NCBI GenBank assembly: GCA_036274595.1
Contig: DASUFL010000023.1
Span: 1 to 17,976, forward strand
Length of the DNA stretch: 17,976 nucleotides
Direction of reading: 5' to 3'
Source: WS-9 sp036274595
Lineage (GTDB): Bacteria; Eisenbacteria; RBG-16-71-46; SZUA-252
In this document: piece by piece, positions 7,975-14,776 of the stretch
Layout of the letters: every line of letters starts with the position of its first letter
How positions within the stretch are numbered: the first letter of the stretch is position 1
The notes under the pieces: model-generated
What the model saw: the letters and a program-made list of their open reading frames with translations, nothing else
What the model was told of the DNA's origin: nothing
The model's database searches: none
Program-made: the position numbers and the translations under genes

Positions 7975-8670
7975 TTGTCGACCCATCTCGTGAAGCATCA
8001 AAAGATCACGAAGCGGCAGATGAAGGAAGACCCGCTCGTGACCGCTGCCTTCAAGGCCACCGCCCAGTGGGAGCGGCATGGCAGCCGAATCCTCGTGGGG
8101 ATCGGCGTGCTCGCTCTTCTCGCGCTCCTCGGCTTCTTCATGATGCAGGCCCGATCCAAGGCCGAAGAGAAGGCCTCCGGAGACCTCTTCCGCGCGAATC
8201 TGGCGGCGATGCAGGGCGATTACGTGAGCGCCGCTCCGATCCTCAAGGAGATCGTCGACAACGAGCCCGGAACGGCCGCTGCGCGCGACGCCATGCTCCT
8301 TCTGGGTGACAGCTTCGCATCGCAGGGAAAGCCGGGCGATGCCGCGACGTGGTACCAGAAGTACATCGACAAGGCCGGCAGCAAGGACCGCCAGCGGATC
8401 GGCTACCTCGCGCTCGCGTCCGCGCTCGAGGATGCGGGGCAGTTCGGTCCGGCCGCGGACGCGTTCGCGTCATCCGCGGAGCGCTCCGAGACGGACAATC
8501 TCCGTGGCCGCGCGATGCTGGGACAGGCGCGCTGCCTCGCGCGTGCGGGTCAGACGCCGAAGGCGATCGAGGTCTACAAGAAGATCGCGCTCCTGCCGCA
8601 GGCGGAAGCGCCGATCACGAACGCCGCCGACGTCCGCCTGGGCGAGCTCTCCGCTCCGAACACACCCTAG
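7975..8670 (+). CDS. membrane-anchored tetratricopeptide-repeat protein (YfgM-like)
   Basis: The product is 231 residues. A basic, polar N-terminus (about 1-35) leads into a single hydrophobic helix at about 38-57 (ILVGIGVLALLALLGFFMM). The rest is helical, TPR-like repeats from about 68 (DLFRANLAAMQGDYVSAAPIL; AAARDAMLLLGDSFASQG; DAATWYQKYID; RAMLGQARCLARAGQTPKAI). The topology is therefore an N-terminal cytoplasmic tail, one inner-membrane anchor and a periplasmic TPR domain, as in YfgM and the TPR_21 family. Such proteins scaffold envelope or protein-export complexes. The TTG start is supported by AGGAGG 7 nt upstream and a strong promoter. The following GH57 gene starts 12 bp after the stop. 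Family placement is by architecture, not by a diagnostic motif. Confidence 0.88.
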   Translation: MSTHLVKHQKITKRQMKEDPLVTAAFKATAQWERHGSRILVGIGVLALLALLGFFMMQARSKAEEKASGDLFRANLAAMQGDYVSAAPILKEIVDNEPGTAAARDAMLLLGDSFASQGKPGDAATWYQKYIDKAGSKDRQRIGYLALASALEDAGQFGPAADAFASSAERSETDNLRGRAMLGQARCLARAGQTPKAIEVYKKIALLPQAEAPITNAADVRLGELSAPNTP

Positions 8671-8682
8671 CTTCGCGGTCTC

Positions 8683-10821
8683 GTGCCGCGTCCGATCCTG
8701 CTCGTGCTGGTGTGGCATCTCCACCAGCCGAGCTATCATGACGCGGAGACAGGGGCCGACCTCCTTCCCTGGACGCGGCTCCACGCGACCAAGGACTACC
8801 GCGACATGGCGCGCGCTCTCGCCCGGACGGCACGCGTGCGCGTCACGTTCAACCTGACCCCGGTCCTGCTCGAGCAGCTCGACGCGATCGGGGCCGGGCG
8901 CTCCGATCCGTACCTCGACCTGGCGCGAACGCCCGCCGCGTCGCTCACCGCGGCGCAAGTCTCCTTCCTCCTGGCCCGCTTCTTCGACGTGAACCACGAG
9001 CGCATGCTGAACCCGTTCCCGCGCTACCGGGAGCTCTTCGAGCGGAAGGAAGCCGGGGGTGCGTTCTCTCCGGACGATCTCAGGGACCTTCAAGCATGGT
9101 TCCATCTCGCCTGGGCCGACCCCACGTTTCGCGAGGCCGAGCCGCTCCGCGCGCTGATGGAGAAGGGGAGGGGATTCACCGAGGAGGAAAAGGGGATGCT
9201 CCTCGACTGGGGCGTGACCTGCGCGCGCGATGCGGCTGGGGACTATCGCGATGCAGTCTCGGCCGGGCAGGCGGAGCTCATCACATCGGCCTACCACCAT
9301 CCGATCCTTCCGCTCCTCATCGACTCGATGGCGCCTCGGGAGGCGTCCCCCGGCGCGGTGCTGCCGGACCCGCCGTTTCGCGCTCCAGAGGACGCAACCG
9401 CGCAGATCGATCGAGCGCGCGAGTCGCACGCGAAGCGCTTCGGTGCGCCGCCCAGGGGCACCTGGCCGCCGGAGGGTGGGGTGAACGATGCCGCGCTCGC
9501 CGCGCTCGCACGCGGCGGTTTCACCTGGGCGGCCTCCGACGAGACCGTGCTCCAGGGAGCCCTCGCCGCCCGGGACGGCTCCGTGCGCGACTGGCCCGCT
9601 GCGCTCTACCGCCCGTACCGCGTGGAGACCGCCGGAGGCCCGATCGCCATGGTGTTTCGCGACCGCACGCTCTCCGACCGGATCGGGTTCACGTATGCGA
9701 GCTGGAATCCGGACGAGGCCGCGCGCGACTTCGTCGAGCGAGTGCGCGCGGCGGGGGACTCCGCCTTGGGCGACGGCCCTGGGCTCGTGCCTGTGATCCT
9801 GGACGGGGAGAACTGCTGGGAATCCTATCTCGACGACGGACGGCCGTTCCTCGAAGCGCTCTACGGCCTGCTCGAGCGCGACGGTCAGATCGAAGCCGTC
9901 ACGGTGTCGGAAGCGATCGAGCGCGTGCCCCAGGCCGAAACGCTGAGGCACGTGCCGGTGGGAGGATGGATCCGCGCGGATCTCGGAATCTGGATCGGGC
10001 AGGAGGACAAGAATCGCGCGTGGTCGGAGCTCACGCGGGCGCGCGCCGTCGTGGAGGAGGCACGGCGGTCGCGCGCGGCCGATGCGGACTCGGCCATGGA
10101 GGAGATCTACGCCGCCGAAGCGAGCGACTGGTTCTGGTGGTACGGCGACGATCATCCGAGCGCGCACCGGGCGATCTTCGACCGGCTCTTCCGATCGCGC
10201 CTCGCGCGCGCGTACGAGCGCGTCGGCGCGGCCGTCCCGGGCGCCCTGCGGTCGAGCCTTCGTCGCGACGCGAACCAGGCGGAGGCGGATCTGGCCGGCG
10301 TCTCGGAACACGCTCCCTCCGCGTTTCCGTATGTGAAGCCGACGATCGATGGACGTCGCTCCGACTTCTACGAATGGATGGGTGCGATCGAGCACGGCGC
10401 ATCGGGCGAGAGCGGAGCCATGCACCGGGCGTCCGCGGTCGTGCGCTCCGTTCGATTCGGGGGTGATGGGCTCAACCTCTACGTCTGGATCGATGCCGAT
10501 CCGCGCGCGGCGGCGGGATCGGTGATCGCGATCGACACCGCCGGGGGACGGGTCGCGCGCGTCCCGCTCCAGGCGGGGCGCGGGTCGCCTTCATGGAACG
10601 GGGGCTCGCCTGCGGGCGACGCGGGGGAGTACGCCGCAAACGAGGTCGTGGAGCTTCGGCTCCCCCTGGCCGCGCTCGGCGCGCCCGCAGGGGAGCCCAT
10701 GGCATTCCGGGTGTCGCTCGAGCGGAACGGCGCGCGCGAGCAGATCGTGCCCGCGGCTGGCTGGCTGACCCTGCCCGCGGCCGGCCCTCATCCGGAGCTG
10801 GACCTCTGGTCCGCGACCTGA
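8683..10821 (+). CDS. glycoside hydrolase family 57 protein
   Basis: GH57 enzymes are retaining alpha-glucan hydrolases or transferases (amylase, 4-alpha-glucanotransferase, branching enzyme) with a (beta/alpha)7 barrel. This 712-residue protein shows the conserved regions: WHLHQPSY (His12, His14), ITSAYHHPILPL (His205-His206), WPPEGGV with the probable nucleophile Glu264, and ILDGENCWESY with the probable acid/base Asp374. A long helical segment follows (about 440-560). Residues about 580-712 form a beta-rich domain (VRSVRFGGDGLNLYVWIDAD; EVVELRLPLAALG), like the accessory domains on some GH57 and glucodextranase proteins. No signal peptide is seen, so it is probably cytoplasmic and acts on storage glucan. 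The GTG start lacks a clear ribosome binding site, so coupling to the TPR gene is possible. Substrate specificity cannot be read from sequence. Confidence 0.93.
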   Translation: MPRPILLVLVWHLHQPSYHDAETGADLLPWTRLHATKDYRDMARALARTARVRVTFNLTPVLLEQLDAIGAGRSDPYLDLARTPAASLTAAQVSFLLARFFDVNHERMLNPFPRYRELFERKEAGGAFSPDDLRDLQAWFHLAWADPTFREAEPLRALMEKGRGFTEEEKGMLLDWGVTCARDAAGDYRDAVSAGQAELITSAYHHPILPLLIDSMAPREASPGAVLPDPPFRAPEDATAQIDRARESHAKRFGAPPRGTWPPEGGVNDAALAALARGGFTWAASDETVLQGALAARDGSVRDWPAALYRPYRVETAGGPIAMVFRDRTLSDRIGFTYASWNPDEAARDFVERVRAAGDSALGDGPGLVPVILDGENCWESYLDDGRPFLEALYGLLERDGQIEAVTVSEAIERVPQAETLRHVPVGGWIRADLGIWIGQEDKNRAWSELTRARAVVEEARRSRAADADSAMEEIYAAEASDWFWWYGDDHPSAHRAIFDRLFRSRLARAYERVGAAVPGALRSSLRRDANQAEADLAGVSEHAPSAFPYVKPTIDGRRSDFYEWMGAIEHGASGESGAMHRASAVVRSVRFGGDGLNLYVWIDADPRAAAGSVIAIDTAGGRVARVPLQAGRGSPSWNGGSPAGDAGEYAANEVVELRLPLAALGAPAGEPMAFRVSLERNGAREQIVPAAGWLTLPAAGPHPELDLWSAT

Positions 10822-10874
10822 TCGTGCGGGCCGGTCTGCTTGACGCCTCCGGTGTCGCGTGCTATTCGTGCGCC

Positions 10875-11252
10875 GTGAACGCCGACGCGCCGCAGGGCGC
10901 CGTCCCGGATGACGAGATCGCGCGGGGACGGATCCTCGCGTCGGTCGCTTATCTGCCAGGGCTTTGCTTCATCGGCCTCCTGGGCGCGCCCGACAATCGC
11001 TATGTCGGGTTCCACGCGCGTCAGGGCTTTCTCCTCCTCCTGGTCGAGGTCGCGATCGCGATCGCGATCGCGATCTACGACGGTTCCATCGGAATGATCC
11101 CGGTCGTAGGATTTCTGGTGGGGTCGCTGCTCAAGTTCATCCTTTGGATGAGCATCCTCGCGTTAACCATTTACGGAGTTGTGAAAGGAGCATCCGGCGA
11201 GATGGCCCGAATTCCGGTTCTGGGCGAAGCGGTCGAGAAGGTTCCGTTCTGA
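10875..11252 (+). CDS. DUF4870-like small integral membrane protein
   Basis: The product is 125 residues with about three transmembrane helices (roughly 22-37, 50-68 and 73-103). After a short acidic N-terminus come ARGRILASVAYLPGL and the DUF4870-style signature YVGFHARQGFLLL. The function of this family is unknown. The GTG at 10875 gives the expected short N-terminus; an upstream in-frame GTG at 10824 would add 17 residues, and neither has a good ribosome binding site. The second helix contains four Ala-Ile pairs encoded by a perfect hexanucleotide repeat. The TGA stop overlaps the ATG of the next gene as TGATG, so the two proteins are probably made together. Confidence 0.8.
   Translation: MNADAPQGAVPDDEIARGRILASVAYLPGLCFIGLLGAPDNRYVGFHARQGFLLLLVEVAIAIAIAIYDGSIGMIPVVGFLVGSLLKFILWMSILALTIYGVVKGASGEMARIPVLGEAVEKVPF
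11051..11075 (+). repeat. hexanucleotide tandem repeat CGCGAT x4
   Basis: A perfect 25-nt run of period 6 lies inside the DUF4870-like gene and encodes (Ala-Ile)4 within a transmembrane helix. Because the unit is 6 nt, slippage would lengthen or shorten the helix by two residues without breaking the frame. Confidence 0.9.
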
Positions 11253-11641
11253 TGTCCAGCCCCGGCGAGAAGAAGTTCTGGCTTCTACGGCGCCTGGCCA
11301 GGGCCTTCAACGTGGCCGCCTGGATCGTTCTCGGGCTGGTGATCCTGGTGACGCCGGTCGCGGTAGCCCGGTTCCTGCTGCAGCGGAACCAGGAGGAAGT
11401 CGGCTTTTGGCTGAGCTACGCGGCCTCCGGCCTCCTGATCTTCATCAACCTGATCTGGGTGGCCCAGTCGATCCAGGTCATCCTGGCGATCGAGGAGAAC
11501 ACCCGGCATGCGTCGTTCGTGCTGGAGAAGCTGACGACCCTGGCGCAGCAGATCCGGGACCGGCTGCCGGACGGCGAAGCGGGGACGTCGGGGTCGGATG
11601 CTGGGGTTGGCGGGTTGGGCGGACCGCCGGGGGTTCGGTAG
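11252..11641 (+). CDS. hypothetical two-helix membrane protein
   Basis: The family is not recognised. The 129-residue product has a basic N-terminus (KKFWLLRRLAR), a first transmembrane helix at about 20-43 and a second at about 53-77. A short helical segment follows (about 80-102, IEENTRHASFVLEKLTTLAQ), then a Gly/Ser-rich, probably disordered tail. It looks like a small inner-membrane protein with a cytoplasmic helical C-terminus. Its ATG overlaps the stop of the DUF4870-like gene (TGATG), so it is translationally coupled and may partner that protein. It is the last plus-strand gene before the convergent junction. Confidence 0.78.
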   Translation: MSSPGEKKFWLLRRLARAFNVAAWIVLGLVILVTPVAVARFLLQRNQEEVGFWLSYAASGLLIFINLIWVAQSIQVILAIEENTRHASFVLEKLTTLAQQIRDRLPDGEAGTSGSDAGVGGLGGPPGVR

Positions 11642-11675
11642 GCGCCCTGGGCGGGTTTCATAGATTGTCGGATAA

Positions 11676-11755
11676 GAACTATTATGTCAACTTCCACCTC
11701 GGGCGTCATCGTTGGGTCTAGGGGGTCTTGGGTGGAAGTTGACATCGAATAGTTC
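11676..11755. repeat. long imperfect inverted repeat in convergent intergenic gap
   Basis: The left arm (11676-11698) and right arm (11731-11755) are reverse complements over 23 pairs: GAACTATT plus ATGTCAACTTCCACC. Only a 2-nt CG bulge in the right arm (11746-11747) breaks the match, and the loop is 32 nt. It lies between two converging genes. Transcribed from either strand it would fold into a strong stem. No U-rich tract follows on either side, so it is not a textbook intrinsic terminator. The TGTCAAC...GTTGACA ends also resemble terminal repeats of a small mobile element. Confidence 0.85.
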
Positions 11756-11775
11756 GCCAGGCTGCCCGCTTTCCC

Positions 11776-14625
11776 CTACCGCAATAGGACCATCTTTCGG
11801 GCCATCCTGACGGGGCCTGCCTCGAGCTCGTACCAGTAGATTCCTGACGCGGCGTCTCGGCCTCGGCTGTCCTTTCCGTTCCAGCGGAGCTCGTTCGGGC
11901 CGTCCATGGTCTTGTCGGCCAGGGTGGCGACGACCCGGCCCTGGACGTCGAAGATCCGAAGGCTGGCCCGAGCCGGCTTGTCGAGGCGGAACCGGATCGA
12001 CGTGGTGCCCCGGAACGGGTTTGGGAGGTTCTGGGAGAGCATGGGGCGCGGCGACCCCGGTCCCGGATCGGTTCCGGAGACGACGGCTGGGGCGTTGTAG
12101 CGGTACGCCCAGATCTCGCCGACCAAGCTGTTCGACCAGTAGCCGATGTCGGTTTGAGGCTCGGTCGGGTGAGGCTTCAACAGAAAGAAGACGTCGTTCG
12201 TCGGGTCATAGACGAGCGACGGCCATGCGTGAGTGCGGTCGTTGGCGGGAGCGTCGCCTATCGGGTCGTTCACGGCCTCCATCTTCGTCCATGAGTTGAG
12301 CCGCGTGTCGTAGGCCCATGTCGGGACGCAAGCGCCGTCACCGCCAAACCCCCATACCAGCATGATCCCATTGCGATTCGTCGCGGCCGACGGCGCGGCG
12401 GGGGGCGGAAGTCCGAACGTGGGATCCGGGATCGGAGATCGCTGCTCCCACTGATCCCCCTCCGGGTCGTAGCTCCAGAGCTCGTTTTCGGTCGGAAAGT
12501 CACCGCCTTGCCGGAACATCAGTCCCGTGGCCGCGTCGTACACCAGATCGCTATCGAACATGTTGGGAGCGAACACGGACGGCTTCTCGGTCCATAGATC
12601 GGTCCTGACATCGAGCCACCACCGGAAGTTGTAGTGATCCTGGCTGGAGTTGTAGCCGGCGTGATGCCACCAGTCGTGATTGACGGCGACCAGTCTCCGG
12701 TGGATCGGGTCGTACGCCATCGTGCCGCCCTGGTGGTAGAGATGGGGATCGTTGGCGATGAATCTCCAATGGCGCTGGAATGGATCGTAGGCGAACGAAG
12801 CGCGCGCGGCGAACCAGGCCTCGGGCTCCTTCATGAGCCCGGTGATGTAGTTGGGTCCGTAGAGCACGAAACGCCGGTTGTAGGGGTCCCAGGCCCGCTG
12901 CCCGTAGATCTCGCTGGTCCAGGGTGCGCCGGACGCCGTGGATCCGATCGGCAGATTGGACGTCGGGGTGCATGCGGACCAGAACAGCGCGAACGAGCTG
13001 TCGTTGTGGCAGTAATCGCCGAGGAGCGGTGTCGCCGCGCCGGGATTCGGATAGCTGCTCAACGGATCGCCCGGTGTCATCTGGCGCCATTCGTTCCGGG
13101 CCGTGTCGTACATCCACACGTCATTGCCGATCCGCGACTGGCCGTGTCCCCCGCCACCCCAAGACAGAATCGACCCGTACTCGGGGGCGAAGACGGCGCG
13201 CCCGAACTGCATCATGGGAAATCGGTCTCCCGCTTCCCTGGTGCCGTCGAACCGGTAGGACGCCGGAGAAAGCTTCACCCAGGTGTTGACGGGCAGGTCT
13301 CGAAGCGTCCTGTTCGGACTCCTGTTGCAGATGTCCATGACATACGCGTCCGCGCGACACGCGCGATCCCACGTGCTTCCCCAGAGAACGCGCGTGCCGT
13401 CACGGCTCACGGTCGCGGCCGGTCGAGCGGCGGCGGCCACTTCCGCGGCGCAGGAACCGCTCGCGAAGAGCGCGTCGCTCCGGGTGTCCGCGAGGCGCTC
13501 GAGGTGGGGCGCGCCGGGCGAGCTGTCGAGGTAGACCTTCACGACCTCGTGCGTGAACGGTTTTCGAGCGGAGGTTGCGAACGGCGGGGCGCCATCGGCG
13601 CTCACGATCACGAAGCCCACGTCGAAGGCGCGGCCCGAGATCTGTCCCCCGCCGACCTGGTGCGGCCAGGTGCAGAGCGTGTCGCCCGCGGTCCCGTCCC
13701 CTCCCTCGAGCCGGTCCCATCCGTCCGGCAAACGGTACTTCACGACGTAGTCCCCTTGAATCCCTCCCTGCGCTCCCGAAGCGAATCGCACCACCCACTC
13801 GGAGCCGTCCGCATCGACCGTCACATCCAGGGGTCCCGATCCGGGAGCCGTCCTGCCGAGGTTCACCATCGATGAATCGAACGCCTGAAGCATGGGCTGG
13901 GGGTTCGGCCCTGCGCCGGACCATTGCACGAGCGCGAACGCGCCACGCGGGGAGATCATGGCGTCCTGCAGCGTGCCGGTGAGGGGAGACGCCGCCGGCA
14001 GCACCGTTCCCTTCCGATCGATCGCGAGGTCGTAGACGAAGACATCACTCTGGTCCATCTCCCCGGCGGCACCCCGCCAGCCGTGAAGGACGAGAAAGCG
14101 ACCGTCGCGCGACAGGTCGTGACAGCCGAGAGTCGCGTCGAGCGACGTGTATTCCGCGAAGACGTGCAGGGTCTGGATCGAGCCGCTGAAGAGGTCGAGC
14201 TTTCGGAGGGCGTTTCCTTCCAGATAGAAGAGACCGTCGCGATCGATGGGAGACCAGCGCGGCGCCCCTCCTGCCACGGCCGCAGGGAGCGCGGCTTCAT
14301 GAGCCCAGCCGGGGCTTCGGAGGATCTCCCCCGAGGACAGGAGGAGCCGGGATTGATCGGCATTCCAGGCCTGGAGCGCCGCGCCCATCGCGACGGGGGG
14401 CCGCGCGCCGGCGATTTGAGGGTCCTCGGTGATCCGCTGGAAGCAAGTCGTGTAGGCGGAGTCGAGGAAGGAAGCGAAGAGTACCGGGCGGGGCCGGACG
14501 GCTTCAGGGAAGGTCTGGGTCGCGTCGTCGAGCTTGCGGGTCGGGCAGAGCGATTGGGCCGGGGCGCTGGACGACCCCGTCACGAGACTCGCGAGGAACA
14601 GGACGGTCCACCGCTTGCGCGGCAT
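11776..14625 (-). CDS. large secreted beta-propeller/kelch-like protein with FlgD-Ig-type C-terminal domain
   Basis: The product is 949 residues. A signal peptide has a hydrophobic core at about 7-16 and probable cleavage after Ala-Pro-Ala at 23. Residues about 40-440 contain repeated beta-rich segments with WD/TolB-like phrases (SRDGRFLVLHGWRG; SRDGTRVLWGST). Residues about 455-850 contain kelch-like blades (NDVWMYDTARNEWRQM; RAWDPYNRRFVLYG; TMAYDPIHRRLVAV; NELWSYDPEGDQWEQ; TWAYDTRLNSWTKM). The last part (862-949, SQNLPNPFRGTTSIRF ... ASGIYWYELEAG) is a FlgD-Ig/sorting-type domain typical of secreted FCB-group proteins. Cysteines are frequent, consistent with disulfides outside the cytoplasm. 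The start has GGGAG a few nt upstream. No catalytic motif is seen. A surface binding or structural role is inferred. Confidence 0.87.
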   Translation of the reverse strand: MPRKRWTVLFLASLVTGSSSAPAQSLCPTRKLDDATQTFPEAVRPRPVLFASFLDSAYTTCFQRITEDPQIAGARPPVAMGAALQAWNADQSRLLLSSGEILRSPGWAHEAALPAAVAGGAPRWSPIDRDGLFYLEGNALRKLDLFSGSIQTLHVFAEYTSLDATLGCHDLSRDGRFLVLHGWRGAAGEMDQSDVFVYDLAIDRKGTVLPAASPLTGTLQDAMISPRGAFALVQWSGAGPNPQPMLQAFDSSMVNLGRTAPGSGPLDVTVDADGSEWVVRFASGAQGGIQGDYVVKYRLPDGWDRLEGGDGTAGDTLCTWPHQVGGGQISGRAFDVGFVIVSADGAPPFATSARKPFTHEVVKVYLDSSPGAPHLERLADTRSDALFASGSCAAEVAAAARPAATVSRDGTRVLWGSTWDRACRADAYVMDICNRSPNRTLRDLPVNTWVKLSPASYRFDGTREAGDRFPMMQFGRAVFAPEYGSILSWGGGGHGQSRIGNDVWMYDTARNEWRQMTPGDPLSSYPNPGAATPLLGDYCHNDSSFALFWSACTPTSNLPIGSTASGAPWTSEIYGQRAWDPYNRRFVLYGPNYITGLMKEPEAWFAARASFAYDPFQRHWRFIANDPHLYHQGGTMAYDPIHRRLVAVNHDWWHHAGYNSSQDHYNFRWWLDVRTDLWTEKPSVFAPNMFDSDLVYDAATGLMFRQGGDFPTENELWSYDPEGDQWEQRSPIPDPTFGLPPPAAPSAATNRNGIMLVWGFGGDGACVPTWAYDTRLNSWTKMEAVNDPIGDAPANDRTHAWPSLVYDPTNDVFFLLKPHPTEPQTDIGYWSNSLVGEIWAYRYNAPAVVSGTDPGPGSPRPMLSQNLPNPFRGTTSIRFRLDKPARASLRIFDVQGRVVATLADKTMDGPNELRWNGKDSRGRDAASGIYWYELEAGPVRMARKMVLLR

Positions 14626-14664
14626 TCATCTCCCACGTGGACTGCGTGCTCGGAAGGGCGCTGC

Positions 14665-14678
14665 CGCCATCGATGGCG
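14665..14678. repeat. 14-bp perfect palindrome in the propeller-gene leader
   Basis: CGCCATCGATGGCG lies about 40 bp upstream of the propeller gene's ATG, between that start and the candidate promoter. It could be a protein-binding site or a small RNA hairpin. No T-tract follows, so a terminator is unlikely. Confidence 0.5.
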
Positions 14679-14707
14679 TGGCCCCTAGGTGGGCTCATTG
14701 CTTGATG

Positions 14708-14751
14708 TGAAACGATAGCATACATTCGTAACTTATTCAATTGAAACGATA
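14708..14751 (-). promoter_or_regulatory. candidate promoter/operator of the propeller gene
   Basis: This is an AT-rich island in an otherwise GC-rich window. Read on the minus strand, a TATGCT -10-like box (14717-14722) has a weak TTTCAA -35-like box (14741-14746) 18 nt upstream. The 10-mer TGAAACGATA occurs twice in the same direction, at 14708-14717 and 14742-14751, 34 bp apart. The two copies would sit near the start site and at the -35. A perfect 10-bp palindrome, TTCAATTGAA, covers 14736-14745. The arrangement resembles a regulated promoter; the promoter boxes themselves are weak. Confidence 0.45.
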
Positions 14752-14776
14752 AACGAAGACTCATCCACCCCCCGCC

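Noticed and set aside
8470..10425. 651-codon minus-strand open frame opposite GH57
   Set aside because: The GH57 strand carries all family motifs. The antisense product is low-complexity and has no recognisable domain.
10840..10868. TTGACG followed 17 nt later by TATTCG before the DUF4870-like gene, which would give a leaderless transcript
   Set aside because: The -35 matches well but the -10 matches only three of six bases, and the region is probably within the same transcript as GH57. Too weak to call.
11676..11755. Calling the inverted repeat a classical Rho-independent terminator
   Set aside because: No run of T follows the stem on either strand and the loop is long. It is kept as an unexplained repeat instead.
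12634..13875. 413-codon plus-strand open frame inside the propeller gene
   Set aside because: The minus-strand product has a signal peptide, kelch-like repeats and a C-terminal domain. The antisense frame has none of these.
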